A stretch of 41,081 nucleotides of DNA from a virus. Location: positions 1 to 41,081 of the IMG/VR virus record IMGVR_UViG_3300032116_000486; one strand, given 5' to 3'. The notes below the pieces were generated by a model. That model made no database searches, had not been told where the DNA came from, and saw only the letters and a program-made list of their open reading frames with translations. The stretch's first letter is position 1. Every line of letters starts with the position of its first letter. This document shows, piece by piece, positions 1 through 11,276 of the stretch. A program made the translations under genes and the position numbers.

Positions 1-101
1 CGCCCCCGCGCATACAGGCGAGTGCCATAGGCAGTTGAAACTTCACTTATGTCCGATTCGGCACCCGGCCAGGAGCCGGGCCTACACGCCCAGGAGGCGC
101 C
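1..101. other. left-end leader before terminase
   Basis: This stretch has no gene that I trust. It holds a G/C hairpin at 64-80 (CCCGGC, loop CAGGA, GCCGGG) and then AGGAGG just before the ATG at 102. A packaging (cos) end so close to terminase would be normal for this phage type, but nothing in the sequence proves that base 1 is a physical genome end. No consensus promoter is clear. Confidence 0.4.
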
Positions 102-455
102 ATGCCAGCACGACGCAAGACCGAGACCGTCGACCCTCGACGGGGCATCAAGCCGACGCGGACCACGTCGTCCACGCTGACCTCGGCACCCGAGGGTGTC
201 GTGTCGAAGCACGACGATCAGCGGGTCATCGACCTGTGGGAGGCGGCGAAGTCGACGTATGACGGCCGGCTCGACTCCCAGGGCTGGGGTCTGGTCGTGG
301 GTGCCATCGAGGTGGCGCGGCTGTTCTACGCGACGGGCTCGGTAGCGGCGTGGAGTGAGTACCGGCGCACGGTCAAGGATGTCGACCACATTGTCGGCCA
401 GACCCAGGCGAGCGGCGCCACTGCTGCTGCGCCGTCCGTGATCCGTATCGCCTGA
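102..455 (+). CDS. terminase small subunit (putative)
   Basis: This 117-residue protein sits immediately before the large terminase, with stop and start overlapping at 455, as expected for the DNA-recognition subunit of the packaging motor. AGGAGG lies about seven bases before the ATG at 102. The N-terminus is basic (MPARRKTE...RRGIKPTR). A helical segment follows, with a VDHIVGQ-type region near residues 90-100 and a low-complexity Ala/Thr tail. The role is inferred mostly from size and position, because small terminases diverge beyond easy recognition. A different small head-packaging factor is the main alternative. Confidence 0.7.
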   Translation: MPARRKTETVDPRRGIKPTRTTSSTLTSAPEGVVSKHDDQRVIDLWEAAKSTYDGRLDSQGWGLVVGAIEVARLFYATGSVAAWSEYRRTVKDVDHIVGQTQASGATAAAPSVIRIA

Positions 456-1996
456 TGGCCCAGCCGCGGAAGCGGTACAAGTTCCCTGCGACGATCGGTG
501 ACTACGTCGCGGACTGGATCGAGTCGGAGTGCCGGCACGGTCCTGGCGACGTGTACGGCGAGCATGTGGTGCTGACGAGTGAGGAGCGTGCGTTCCTTCT
601 CGACGCGTATGCGATTGACCGGATGACGGGTCGTCGCCTCATCGACATCGGCGTGTATGAGCGTCCGAAGGGCACCCGCAAGTCGGAGCTCGGGGTGTGG
701 ACGGCGCTTGCGGAGATGCGCGGCCCGACGCGCGCGTACCTCGAGGGCACCGAGAAGACCCTGGGGCCGCCGATGGACCCGTACATCACGGTCTTGGCGA
801 CGACGGAGGGGCAAGCGGACGCGACTGCGTTCGGTGCGCTGCGCGTCGTCATCGCGGCCAGCCCGACGCTGGTGGGTGCGTTCGATGTGGGCATGGACCG
901 GATCTTGATGAAGGACCGGCCGGGCAAGATCGAACTGCTGGCGTCGGGGAAGCCGGCGGCGCTTGACGGTGCCCGGCCGACGTTCTCCCTTGCGGAGGAA
1001 CTGCACCTGTGGGTCGGTCCGACGCTGTCGGAAGCCTGGGCGACGAACAAGCGGAACTTGAAGAAGCGCTTGCAGGCGCAGCCGTGGGTGTTCTCGCCGA
1101 CGACGGCGTACCGGCATGGCGCGCACTCGGTGTTGGAGTCCCTGCATGAGCAGGCTGGCCGGCATGCGACCTCGAGGAAGACGCTGGGGCGGCTGCTGTA
1201 TGACCGTAGGCAGGCCGCTGAGGGCTATGACCTGGGCGACCCTGTCCAGTTGAGGGCCGCGGTGGTTGAGGCCGGTGGCGATGCCTACTGGCGCGATATT
1301 GACGGCATTGTGGGGGAGTATTCGGATCCGCGGGTGCCTGAGTCGGAGTTTCGCCGCTATTGGCTGGGTCAGGTGGTGGCTGCGGAGGATGCGTTCATCG
1401 ATCCTGCGGAGTGGCGTGAGTGCGAGCAGGCTGTGACGCTTGAGCCGGGGGAGACGATCACGCTGGGGTTCGACGGCTCACTGTCGGACGATCACACGGC
1501 GCTGGTCGCGTGCCGGGTGGCTGATGGTGCGATCTTTCCGCTGGGTCATTGGGTGCCCTCTGAGGGCGGCCAGATCGACCAAGCGGACGTGGACGCCGCC
1601 GTGCAGCACGCGTTCGACACCTACAACGTGTGGAGCATGTTCCCTGACCCGCCGTACTGGTGGGACTGGGTCGCGAAGTGGCAGGCCGACTTCGGTGACC
1701 GGGTGAAGCCGTTCAACACGAACTCGAAGGCGAAGATGTCGCCGGCGCTGGATGCGTTCCGCACGGCGGTGCGGTCGAGGGCGTTGATCCAGCCGGGCAA
1801 TCCGACGCTGACGGCGCATGTGCTGAATGCGGTGCAGAAGGACCGTGGTGACTATCTCGCGGTGGCGAAGTCGACGCCGTGGTCGCGGGACAAGATCGAC
1901 ATGCTCGTCGCGGCGACGCTCGCGTACGTGGCACGGAACGACGCCGTTGCGGGTGGCGCCCTGGTGGTGAAGTCGCGCAAGGCTTACTCGTGGTAG
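455..1996 (+). CDS. terL: terminase large subunit
   Basis: The ATPase and nuclease that cuts concatemeric phage DNA and pumps it into the prohead. At 513 residues it has the usual length. The N-terminal ATPase half has a variant P-loop region around residues 68-78 (ERPKGTRKSE) and a Walker B-like LAEELHLW near 180. The C-terminal RNase H-like nuclease half shows LGFDGSLSDDHTAL near 338-351, where the first Asp is a candidate metal ligand, and DKIDMLVAATLAY near 478-490 as the last acidic motif. It overlaps the small subunit by one base and is followed by a hairpin leader and an inserted nuclease-like gene rather than directly by portal. Confidence 0.92.
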   Translation: MAQPRKRYKFPATIGDYVADWIESECRHGPGDVYGEHVVLTSEERAFLLDAYAIDRMTGRRLIDIGVYERPKGTRKSELGVWTALAEMRGPTRAYLEGTEKTLGPPMDPYITVLATTEGQADATAFGALRVVIAASPTLVGAFDVGMDRILMKDRPGKIELLASGKPAALDGARPTFSLAEELHLWVGPTLSEAWATNKRNLKKRLQAQPWVFSPTTAYRHGAHSVLESLHEQAGRHATSRKTLGRLLYDRRQAAEGYDLGDPVQLRAAVVEAGGDAYWRDIDGIVGEYSDPRVPESEFRRYWLGQVVAAEDAFIDPAEWRECEQAVTLEPGETITLGFDGSLSDDHTALVACRVADGAIFPLGHWVPSEGGQIDQADVDAAVQHAFDTYNVWSMFPDPPYWWDWVAKWQADFGDRVKPFNTNSKAKMSPALDAFRTAVRSRALIQPGNPTLTAHVLNAVQKDRGDYLAVAKSTPWSRDKIDMLVAATLAYVARNDAVAGGALVVKSRKAYSW

Positions 1997-2014
1997 ACTC
2001 GTAGACAAGAAAGA

Positions 2015-2043
2015 CCCCCGCATCGGGTGCAACCGACCGGGGG
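2015..2043 (+). terminator. G/C hairpin between terminase and the zinc-repeat gene
   Basis: CCCCCG at 2015-2020 pairs with CGGGGG at 2038-2043, and a small inner GGT/ACC helix lies between them. No U-run follows, so it is either a weak terminator or attenuator, or a 5' leader structure for the gene at 2071, whose ribosome site is the GGAAGGGG just before the ATG. Confidence 0.4.
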
Positions 2044-2070
2044 CGTGACCAGCCCGCGGAAGGGGCCGAT

Positions 2071-2949
2071 ATGACGAAGCGTACCTCGCATGAGGATGCT
2101 GAGCGGGTGATGCTCGCCGCTGGCTTCCAGCCGAATGTCCCCTACCGTGGCAATCTCAAGCCGTGGCCGGGTGTCTGCTTGGGGTGCGGCCAGCCGGGGT
2201 CTCCACGCTACGCGGATGTCCAGCAGGGCGGGGGGGCCTGCGGGTACTGCGCCGGGAAGAAAGTTGACGCTTCAATCGCAGAGGGCAAGATGCTCGCTGC
2301 TGACTTCCAGCCGAGCATCCCCTACCAAGGATCGCTGAAGCCGTGGCCGGGTGTCTGCCTGACGTGCGGCCAGCCCGGTAGTCCTGCGTACAACAGCGTC
2401 AAGCAGGGGCGAAGGCCATGCGCCTACTGCGCTGGAAACAAGATTGACTCCGTAGTCGCCGAAGGAAAGATGCTCGCCGCCGCCTTCCAGCCGAGCGCCC
2501 CATATCCTGGTGCGCTGAAGCCGTGGCGCGGGGTGTGCGTTAAATGTGGGCAGCCTGGTAGCCCGGCGTATTCCAACATTCGCGCTGGCTACGGGCCATG
2601 TTCCACCTGTGCCCCGAACGGATATAACCCCAGTAGGCCAGGCGTCTTCTATGCCGTAACCGACGGGCATATCGTCAAAGGTGGAATCTCGAACGTCAAA
2701 GGCGCGCGCCTTCGTGTGCACCGCAAGCAGGGCCTGACCGAGGTACTGCACGTGCTGCACTTCGGAGACGGGACGGACGCTGTATCCGTGGAGCGCGAAT
2801 GGATGGCGTACGTCTCCAGCCAGCCCTCACGCCGTGTCACCCGCGACCGTCTAGCCGACGGCCATACCGAGGCCCTGTACATGCACGACGGACTGCTCGA
2901 CTTCATCGATGAACTGGTCTCCCGCTGGACGCTGGAGGCCGCTGCATAA
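2071..2949 (+). CDS. zinc-repeat protein with GIY-YIG-like C-terminal domain (putative homing endonuclease)
   Basis: This 292-residue protein has three tandem 60-residue repeats. Each carries a CxxCGQPGSP motif followed by CxxC: Cys 36/39/57/60, 96/99/117/120 and 156/159/177/180. Each repeat also holds a KPWpGVC motif. The cysteines suggest zinc-binding treble-clef or ribbon modules. The C-terminus (about 190-290) has FYAV...VKGGIS...RLRVHRKQG and a later VEREWM glutamate, which resembles the T5orf172-type GIY-YIG nuclease core, though the match is loose. It lies between terminase and portal, which are normally adjacent, as expected for an intron-less homing nuclease. Nuclease activity is an inference. 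Confidence 0.6.
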   Translation: MTKRTSHEDAERVMLAAGFQPNVPYRGNLKPWPGVCLGCGQPGSPRYADVQQGGGACGYCAGKKVDASIAEGKMLAADFQPSIPYQGSLKPWPGVCLTCGQPGSPAYNSVKQGRRPCAYCAGNKIDSVVAEGKMLAAAFQPSAPYPGALKPWRGVCVKCGQPGSPAYSNIRAGYGPCSTCAPNGYNPSRPGVFYAVTDGHIVKGGISNVKGARLRVHRKQGLTEVLHVLHFGDGTDAVSVEREWMAYVSSQPSRRVTRDRLADGHTEALYMHDGLLDFIDELVSRWTLEAAA

Positions 2950-2952
2950 CCG

Positions 2953-2969
2953 CTCGGCCCGGTGCCGAG
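2953..2969 (+). promoter_or_regulatory. 5' leader hairpin with CCGGT loop before portal
   Basis: CTCGGC pairs with GCCGAG around the pentaloop CCGGT. It sits about 20 bases before the TGGAGG ribosome site of the portal gene. The same loop, closed by the same C-G pair, recurs before the scaffold gene (5389-5403) and at 24476-24492. Confidence 0.45.
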
Positions 2970-2997
2970 TCCAACCCTGACTCGCCCTGGAGGCTCC

Positions 2998-4440
2998 GTG
3001 GACACGCTCGCGCAGTACGACGCCGCCGATGGGGTGGACCGTAACGAGGTCGCGGACCCGAAGAAGGTTGTCGCAGAGTTCGAGGAGCTCATCAGCGAGA
3101 ACGACTGGGAGAACCTGCAGCGGTTCGACCGCTACCACCGTGGGATCTTCGAGCAGCCCTATCTGCCAAGCAAGGACCGCACGATGCTGGCCCTGGAGTA
3201 CGCGGACCTGCTGTCACGCGCGGACCTTCCCATCTGCGCGCTGATCGTCGCGGCTACTGCCGACCGTCTCGCGGTCGAGGGTTACGGGTCGACGGACTCG
3301 GGCGATGTGGACGACACGGTGTGGTCGTGGTGGCAGGCGTCGAGCCTGGACGGCCGTCAGGCGATGCTGTACACCGACTCGCTGGTGTTCGGTGACGGGT
3401 TCCTGTCTGTCACGGACGGCGGTGACGTGCCGAAGTACTCGGTGGAGTCGCCGTTGAACGTGGTGGTCGACATCGACTCGACGGATCCGTCGCGTGTCGA
3501 GGTGGCCGCGAAACTGGTGAAGAACCGGGGCTGGTTCTACACCGCGGACGCGATCTGGGCGTTGCGGAAGTCGACCAAGAACTTCCCGCGCGGCTGGGAG
3601 GTTGTCTCGGTGACCCCGCACACCGCGGGGGAGTGTCCTATCGTCAGGTTCCCGAACCGGATGGACTCCCGCGGCCAGACCCTCTCCGAGATCGCGTTGG
3701 TCGCCGGCCCGCAGCGGCGAATCATCCAGACGGTCGCAGACCGGCTGATGATCCAGCGCAGCGCATCCTGGCGGCAGCGTTGGATTTCGGGAATCAGCAT
3801 CGACACGGATGCGGATGGCAACCCGATCGCGCCGATGCGGATGGGCATCGACCAGTTGGTGGTGTCGGAGGATCCCGATACCCGCTTCGGCGAGTTCAGT
3901 GAGTCGCCGATGGGTGAACTGTTGAAGGCGGTCGAATCTGACATTCAGCATGCGGCTGCGATCTCGCAGACGCCGTCGCATCTGCTGATCCCCGGCTCGA
4001 TCTCGAACATTTCCGCTGATGCGCTGATCGCGCTCGAGGCGGGCCTGACGACGAAGGTGCAGAACCGCCAGTTGGTGTTCGGCGAGAGTTGGGAGCATGC
4101 GTTCCGCATCGGCGCGACCCTGGTCGGTCACACCCTGCCCGAGGAGGGCGAGGTGCTGTGGGGCGACCTCGAGAAGCGCAGCGAAGCCCAGAAGGTCGAC
4201 GCCGTCATCAAGCTCAACAGCATCGGCCTGCCGATGGAGTACCTGCTCGAGCGGCTGTCGCTGTCGCCGCAGAAGATCCAGTTGATCCTCGCCGAGATCG
4301 AGGAAGCGCGGAAGAAGGCCGCTGACGCGGCCGCCGCGTCGTTCGGTCTCGCGCCGGGACAGTCGCCGCTGGGCGACCCGGCGGCTGCTGAGTCGTTCGC
4401 GAACAGTGATCCAAGTGCCCCGAACCCAACGGGCACCTGA
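2998..4440 (+). CDS. portal protein
   Basis: This protein forms the dodecameric ring at the capsid vertex through which DNA enters and leaves. I take the GTG at 2998, giving 480 residues, because TGGAGG lies only four bases upstream. A GTG at 2962 is in frame but has no ribosome site. The protein resembles the SPP1 gp6-like portal group. It has an N-terminal helical region, a middle part with a MGIDQLVVSEDPDTRFGEF stretch, and a C-terminal helical stem (KLNSIGLPMEYLLERLSLSP, then an Ala/Lys-rich coil). The length fits the family. The next gene starts 35 bases before its stop. Confidence 0.88.
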   Translation: MDTLAQYDAADGVDRNEVADPKKVVAEFEELISENDWENLQRFDRYHRGIFEQPYLPSKDRTMLALEYADLLSRADLPICALIVAATADRLAVEGYGSTDSGDVDDTVWSWWQASSLDGRQAMLYTDSLVFGDGFLSVTDGGDVPKYSVESPLNVVVDIDSTDPSRVEVAAKLVKNRGWFYTADAIWALRKSTKNFPRGWEVVSVTPHTAGECPIVRFPNRMDSRGQTLSEIALVAGPQRRIIQTVADRLMIQRSASWRQRWISGISIDTDADGNPIAPMRMGIDQLVVSEDPDTRFGEFSESPMGELLKAVESDIQHAAAISQTPSHLLIPGSISNISADALIALEAGLTTKVQNRQLVFGESWEHAFRIGATLVGHTLPEEGEVLWGDLEKRSEAQKVDAVIKLNSIGLPMEYLLERLSLSPQKIQLILAEIEEARKKAADAAAASFGLAPGQSPLGDPAAAESFANSDPSAPNPTGT

Positions 4441-5350
4441 CTTCCTCGCGGAGCAGCGGGTCACGCTGATCCGTGAACTGGAGCGATCCAGGGTCGAGGG
4501 TGTCGCGCTGCTCGCGTCGCTGATGCGTGGCGTGGACGCACGGAGCATCAACGAGGTGTGGCCGGTGATCGGCCCGGTGGTCGAGATGATCATCGCGGCG
4601 CAGCAGGCGCAGGGCCGGCGGCTCGCGCTCGGCTACGCGTCCGCTCTGGGGATCGCGATGGGGCTGGGTCTGGTGCGCGCACGGGAACCGTGGAGCTCGA
4701 GCCGGCGTGACGGTCTTCTGCCGTCCGGTCTGCCCGCCGCGCGGCTCGTCCAGGCGGCACCGTTCGCGGTGAAGCACCGCATCGAACTGGGGCAGCCGGC
4801 GCCTGTCGCGCTGCAGCACACGCTCTCCTCGATCGTCCGCGCTGTCAACGAAGCCGCCCACGCGGAGGCCCGCGACATCGCGACGGACATCCTGAAGGAC
4901 AAGACGATCGACTTCCAGCAGGTCGTTGAAGACACGGTCGCCAGGAACCGGCTCGCGATGCCGGACGTGACTGCGCGTGAACCGGCTCCGGTGGTGGACA
5001 TGACCGCGCGGCGCGGATGGTTCGGGGAGCAGACGATCACCCGCTACATCCGTGTCCCATCGGTCGGGGCGTGCGGGTTCTGCCTCATGCTCGGGACGCG
5101 GTCGAGCAAGTCTGGGTCGGCGTTCTTCCACGAGTCATTCGGCGGGTCGAACAAACGGTTCACGGGCCGGGGGACAGCACGCGTCCACGCGAACTGCCGC
5201 TGCGTCCTGATGCCTGAGACGGTCCTGTCGAACTACTCGGGCGTCACGCTCGATGACCCTTCCCAGTACACGCAGGTCGTGTGGAAGGGCACCACGTACA
5301 CACGCAAGCATGATCTGTCGCGGATTGTCACTGCCGCGAACGCCGCCTAG
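4406..5350 (+). CDS. MuF-like minor head protein
   Basis: This 314-residue protein sits directly after portal, where MuF or SPP1 gp7-type proteins lie. These enter the prohead with the portal and leave with DNA in some phages. The N-terminal two thirds is helical and rich in Ala and Arg. The C-terminal third has a CGFCLMLGTR motif (near residue 222) and then VHANCRC (near 258), the cysteine/histidine pattern seen in the C-terminal part of many actinophage MuF/VG15-like proteins. The start is a GTG inside the portal gene, so the two are translationally coupled. There is no sign of a fused protease or toxin domain. Confidence 0.78.
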   Translation: MIQVPRTQRAPDFLAEQRVTLIRELERSRVEGVALLASLMRGVDARSINEVWPVIGPVVEMIIAAQQAQGRRLALGYASALGIAMGLGLVRAREPWSSSRRDGLLPSGLPAARLVQAAPFAVKHRIELGQPAPVALQHTLSSIVRAVNEAAHAEARDIATDILKDKTIDFQQVVEDTVARNRLAMPDVTAREPAPVVDMTARRGWFGEQTITRYIRVPSVGACGFCLMLGTRSSKSGSAFFHESFGGSNKRFTGRGTARVHANCRCVLMPETVLSNYSGVTLDDPSQYTQVVWKGTTYTRKHDLSRIVTAANAA

Positions 5351-5388
5351 AGCGGCCCAAAGACACCCCGCCGACAACGGCGAGGTAA

Positions 5389-5403
5389 CCGGCCCGGTGC
5401 CGG
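5389..5403 (+). promoter_or_regulatory. 5' leader hairpin with CCGGT loop before scaffold
   Basis: CCGGC pairs with GCCGG around a CCGGT loop, about ten bases before the CCCTGGAGGG ribosome site of the scaffold gene. The loop and the following CCCTGGAGG match the arrangement before portal. Confidence 0.42.
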
Positions 5404-5425
5404 GTAAACACCCCTGGAGGGTTGA

Positions 5426-5938
5426 ATGGATACCGCTGTTGTCGAGCAAGACGAGCAGCAGGATGCTGACACCGCTGTGGAGGCTGGTGAGCAGGGAACG
5501 GTCGATGAGCCGCAGATGTACGACGCCGATTACGTGAAGAAACTCCGCAATGAGAGCGCGAAGTACCGCACTCAGGCGAAGGATCTCGCCGAGAAGGCCA
5601 GGGCGTACGACGAACTGCAGGAAGCGCAGAAGACCGAAGCACAGAAGCAAGCGGAGGCCCTGGAGGCTGCGACCCGCGAACGCGACACTCTGCGGACGGA
5701 GATGCTCCGTCTGAAGGTGGCGCAGGCCAAGAATCTCCCGGCCGGGCTTGTTGATCGTCTCCGTGGTGACACGGAGGAGGACATGCTCGCCGACGCTGAC
5801 GCACTCCTTGAGGGTGTGAGGGGCGTGTCGAAGCCGAAGCCGTCTGCCGAGCAGACCGGTGCCGGTGTCGTTGGGGAGGCCGAGGCCGAAACCGATCCAG
5901 CCACTCTCGCGGCGCGCGTCACAGCGCATCGCCGCTAA
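5426..5938 (+). CDS. scaffolding protein
   Basis: A 170-residue acidic, highly charged protein that lies just before the major capsid gene, the classic place for the internal scaffold that guides prohead assembly. Residues about 30-105 form a long Lys/Glu/Ala-rich coiled coil (YVKKLRNESAKYRTQAKDL...). The C-terminus ends with a small basic segment (ARVTAHRR), like the capsid-binding tail of other scaffolds. CCCTGGAGGG precedes the ATG. No protease motif is visible. Confidence 0.85.
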   Translation: MDTAVVEQDEQQDADTAVEAGEQGTVDEPQMYDADYVKKLRNESAKYRTQAKDLAEKARAYDELQEAQKTEAQKQAEALEAATRERDTLRTEMLRLKVAQAKNLPAGLVDRLRGDTEEDMLADADALLEGVRGVSKPKPSAEQTGAGVVGEAEAETDPATLAARVTAHRR

Positions 5939-5959
5939 CCCTCCAAAGGAGAACCTCTC

Positions 5960-6889
5960 ATGGCAATTCAGTCATCTGGCAAGACCGCTGTCGGCGGCCA
6001 GTCGTTTTTCATTACGCAGCAGGTCGGCCCGGTCGCGAATCAGGCGCTCGGCATCCTGCACTGGGCGAGCATCATGCCTCGCCTGCTGTACCGCGATCTC
6101 GGTGTGTCGGGCAGCCTCGCTGTCGGCTCGGTCGTCAACGTCCGCAAGCCCGCGACTCTCACGGTCAACAAGTTCGACCGCACTGCGGGCATCAGCACGC
6201 AGACCATCACCGAGTCGACCATCCCGGTCGCTCTGACGGACATCTACGACGTGTCCGTGTCGCTGACGGATGAGCAGGTCACTCTCGACCTCGACTCGTT
6301 CGGCCAGCAGGTCACGATGCCGGCGATGCTCGCCATCTCTCGCGAGATGGAGAAGAAGTGCGTCGAGCTCCTCGAGACGGTGCGTCACACCGGTGGCGGC
6401 GCTGTCCCCGCGGGCAAGGTGCTGGAGAAGGTTCTGTCTCCCACCGCTGCCATCGACGGCGTCCTCGAGGCCGCTGCCGTGCTGAACCAGAACGAGGTGT
6501 CGATGGGCGGCCGTGTCATGGTCGTGGGCACCAGCATCGCGGCGCTGATCAAGAAGCAGCAGACGCTGCTGCAGGTCAACACCTCCGGTTCGAGCGACAC
6601 TCTCCGCAACGCGACCATCGGCCGCCTCGCGGGCTTCGAGGTCATCGAGAACCCGCACCTGGATCCGAAGAAGGGCTTCGCGTTCGCTGACGACGCCGCC
6701 GTGTGGGTCTCCCGCGCGATGTCGACCATCGGCGCCGTGAACACCTCCTCGGGCACGTACGAGTCGTCTGCGATCCGCACCGTGATCGCCCACGACATCA
6801 ACAAGAAGGCCGTGACCTGCTCGTTCGACACGCTGGTTGGTGGGGCGATCCTCGACCCGCTGCGGATCGTGCCGGTCTCCATCGCCTAG
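5960..6889 (+). CDS. major capsid protein
   Basis: The main shell protein, expected to have the HK97 fold. It is 309 residues long, follows the scaffold after 21 bases and has a strong AAAGGAG site. Visible traits fit the coat family: a SLAVGSVVNVRKPATLTVNKF segment, a central part predicted to be helical (MLAISREMEKKCVELLETVRHTG), the glycine-rich RVMVVGTSIAALIKKQQ region, and a C-terminal AIRTVIAHDINKKAVTCSFDTLVGGAILDP segment. There is no long N-terminal delta domain, which is consistent with a separate scaffold gene. Confidence 0.9.
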   Translation: MAIQSSGKTAVGGQSFFITQQVGPVANQALGILHWASIMPRLLYRDLGVSGSLAVGSVVNVRKPATLTVNKFDRTAGISTQTITESTIPVALTDIYDVSVSLTDEQVTLDLDSFGQQVTMPAMLAISREMEKKCVELLETVRHTGGGAVPAGKVLEKVLSPTAAIDGVLEAAAVLNQNEVSMGGRVMVVGTSIAALIKKQQTLLQVNTSGSSDTLRNATIGRLAGFEVIENPHLDPKKGFAFADDAAVWVSRAMSTIGAVNTSSGTYESSAIRTVIAHDINKKAVTCSFDTLVGGAILDPLRIVPVSIA

Positions 6890-6902
6890 TTCGACCCCCC
6901 GT

Positions 6903-6936
6903 GATGCGGGGGTGGCCTTCGGGCCGCCCCCGCATC
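6903..6936 (+). terminator. 15-bp hairpin with TTCG tetraloop after major capsid
   Basis: Bases 6903-6917 pair with 6922-6936 with a single G-T wobble, closed by a TTCG tetraloop, one of the most stable RNA loops. It begins 13 bases after the capsid stop. No U-run follows, so it more likely acts as an mRNA 3'-end stabiliser or partial attenuator than as a full terminator. Confidence 0.6.
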
Positions 6937-6961
6937 GCACCATCTCGTCTGGAGGACACAC

Positions 6962-9706
<2,745 letters not shown>

Positions 9707-9717
9707 GAGGGTGACTA

Positions 9718-11268
9718 GTGCCGTCTCTTCAGGCTTCCGCGCTTGCCACGTTGGACTGGGTTCCCAGCCCGGTCGACTCGGTGTACACGACGCCGCGTGA
9801 TGGGGCGTTCCCCGAGGCTGGTGTTCCGCTGGTTCGGTTCGCGAATCACTGGTGCCAGATCGCACGGGCGTACGTGAATGCCGCGGACTCGGGCATGCCC
9901 CCCATCTGGGAGCTCGTGTATGAGGACAGCCTGAAACTGACGGTCACGCCGAATGGTGACGGCTCTGTCGTGTTCTTGGTGGAGAAGGATCACGACCTGA
10001 ACATCCCGGTCACCGTGTCCGCTGGCGATGGCCGCTCCTACTCGGGGACGAGCCCGCTTACAGTCACCCACCACTACGGGAAGGCCGGCAAGTACGAGGT
10101 GCTGGCGCACAACCCGGCCGACGGCCAGTACCTGTACCAGACGCTGCCGCTGCCGCAGCCGACGTTCGAGCATCACCTGCTGTTGACGCGGGTGGGGACG
10201 ACGACCCCGGAGAAGTGGCACATCGAGATCGTGGTCCCTGACAAGGCGAACGACCGGACGGCGACCGTCGCGGTGTCGATCAACGGCGTGATGGTGAACG
10301 CGGCTGTGCAGTTGACCAACGGTGTCGGTGCGATCGAGTACCAGTTCACTGCTGCTGACAGCGGCGAGCAGCATGTCGCGGTGACGTATGTGGGGCAGAT
10401 CAGCGGCCTGGACGGCACGATCCGTCTGGCTGATGCGCCTGCGCCGACGGTCACCAGTGTCGTGCCGGCGGTGGGTCTGCCTGCGGGCATGAACATCGTG
10501 ACGGTGAAGGGCACGAACTTCACTGGCACGCCGACTGTGCGGTTCGACCTGTCGGAGGGCACGAACGTGACGGTCGTCGATGCGCAGACGTTGACTGTGC
10601 AGGTGCCTGCTCACGGCCCTGGCAAGGTCGACGTGCGGGTGATCACTACCGCTGGCGAGGGCAGGCTCACGAACGGTTACGAGTACAAGGACGTGTTGAC
10701 GGCGACGCCGTTCCTTGTGCCGTCGAACGAGTTGCAGGACTACCTCGAAGATGGCAGCGAGATGGTTCCGCTGATGGCTGGTGGCAAGCCTGCGCTGATC
10801 GCGGACGGTACGTCGATCTTCGCGGTGGGCTTGCAGGGCAACGTCCCCACGTTCGGCGCGAACGATGCTCGGGTGCACCTGAGGGCGGCGTCTGCCGCTG
10901 GCACCTTCTACCGAATGTACTGCTACAGCGACGATGACACGTGGGACAAGGTCATAAGTCCCGACGGCACGGTCAAGTCGTGGGGCCTAGACCGGGTGAA
11001 GAGCACGATCATCAAGGACATCGATCCCAATTCACCAGAAGCCCACTACGGCACGTACTTCTCTGAGACTCCGATCCACCCGTTCAAGTACGGGACGAAC
11101 GCTGACGACAACTGGACCGACGGTGGTGGTCACGCACCGGAGTTCGGTGGCATCGTCCCCCCGAGGAAGTACTGGGCGCAAGATCAGATCGAACTTCAGG
11201 CTGTGACTAGTGGCTCTGCCCCCACCGACGCAGTCAACTTCATCGTCGTCATCTTCACCCTCACCTAG
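9718..11268 (+). CDS. TIG-domain structural protein, possibly capsid-associated
   Basis: A 516-residue protein starting at GTG right after AGGAGGG. Residues about 80-130 look like a PKD-type beta-sandwich (NIPVTVSAGDG...HHYGKAGKYEVLAHN). Residues about 240-325 match an IPT/TIG immunoglobulin-like domain (PTVTSVVPAVGLPAGMNIVT, GTNFTGTPTVRFD, VTAQTLTVQVPAH-type strands). Ig-like domains are common on phage capsid and tail surfaces, where they bind host glycans weakly. It is encoded with the collagen-like protein between capsid and connector, so both may decorate the head. The C-terminal 190 residues are not recognised. Confidence 0.65.
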   Translation: MPSLQASALATLDWVPSPVDSVYTTPRDGAFPEAGVPLVRFANHWCQIARAYVNAADSGMPPIWELVYEDSLKLTVTPNGDGSVVFLVEKDHDLNIPVTVSAGDGRSYSGTSPLTVTHHYGKAGKYEVLAHNPADGQYLYQTLPLPQPTFEHHLLLTRVGTTTPEKWHIEIVVPDKANDRTATVAVSINGVMVNAAVQLTNGVGAIEYQFTAADSGEQHVAVTYVGQISGLDGTIRLADAPAPTVTSVVPAVGLPAGMNIVTVKGTNFTGTPTVRFDLSEGTNVTVVDAQTLTVQVPAHGPGKVDVRVITTAGEGRLTNGYEYKDVLTATPFLVPSNELQDYLEDGSEMVPLMAGGKPALIADGTSIFAVGLQGNVPTFGANDARVHLRAASAAGTFYRMYCYSDDDTWDKVISPDGTVKSWGLDRVKSTIIKDIDPNSPEAHYGTYFSETPIHPFKYGTNADDNWTDGGGHAPEFGGIVPPRKYWAQDQIELQAVTSGSAPTDAVNFIVVIFTLT

Positions 11269-11276
11269 GAGCCGCT

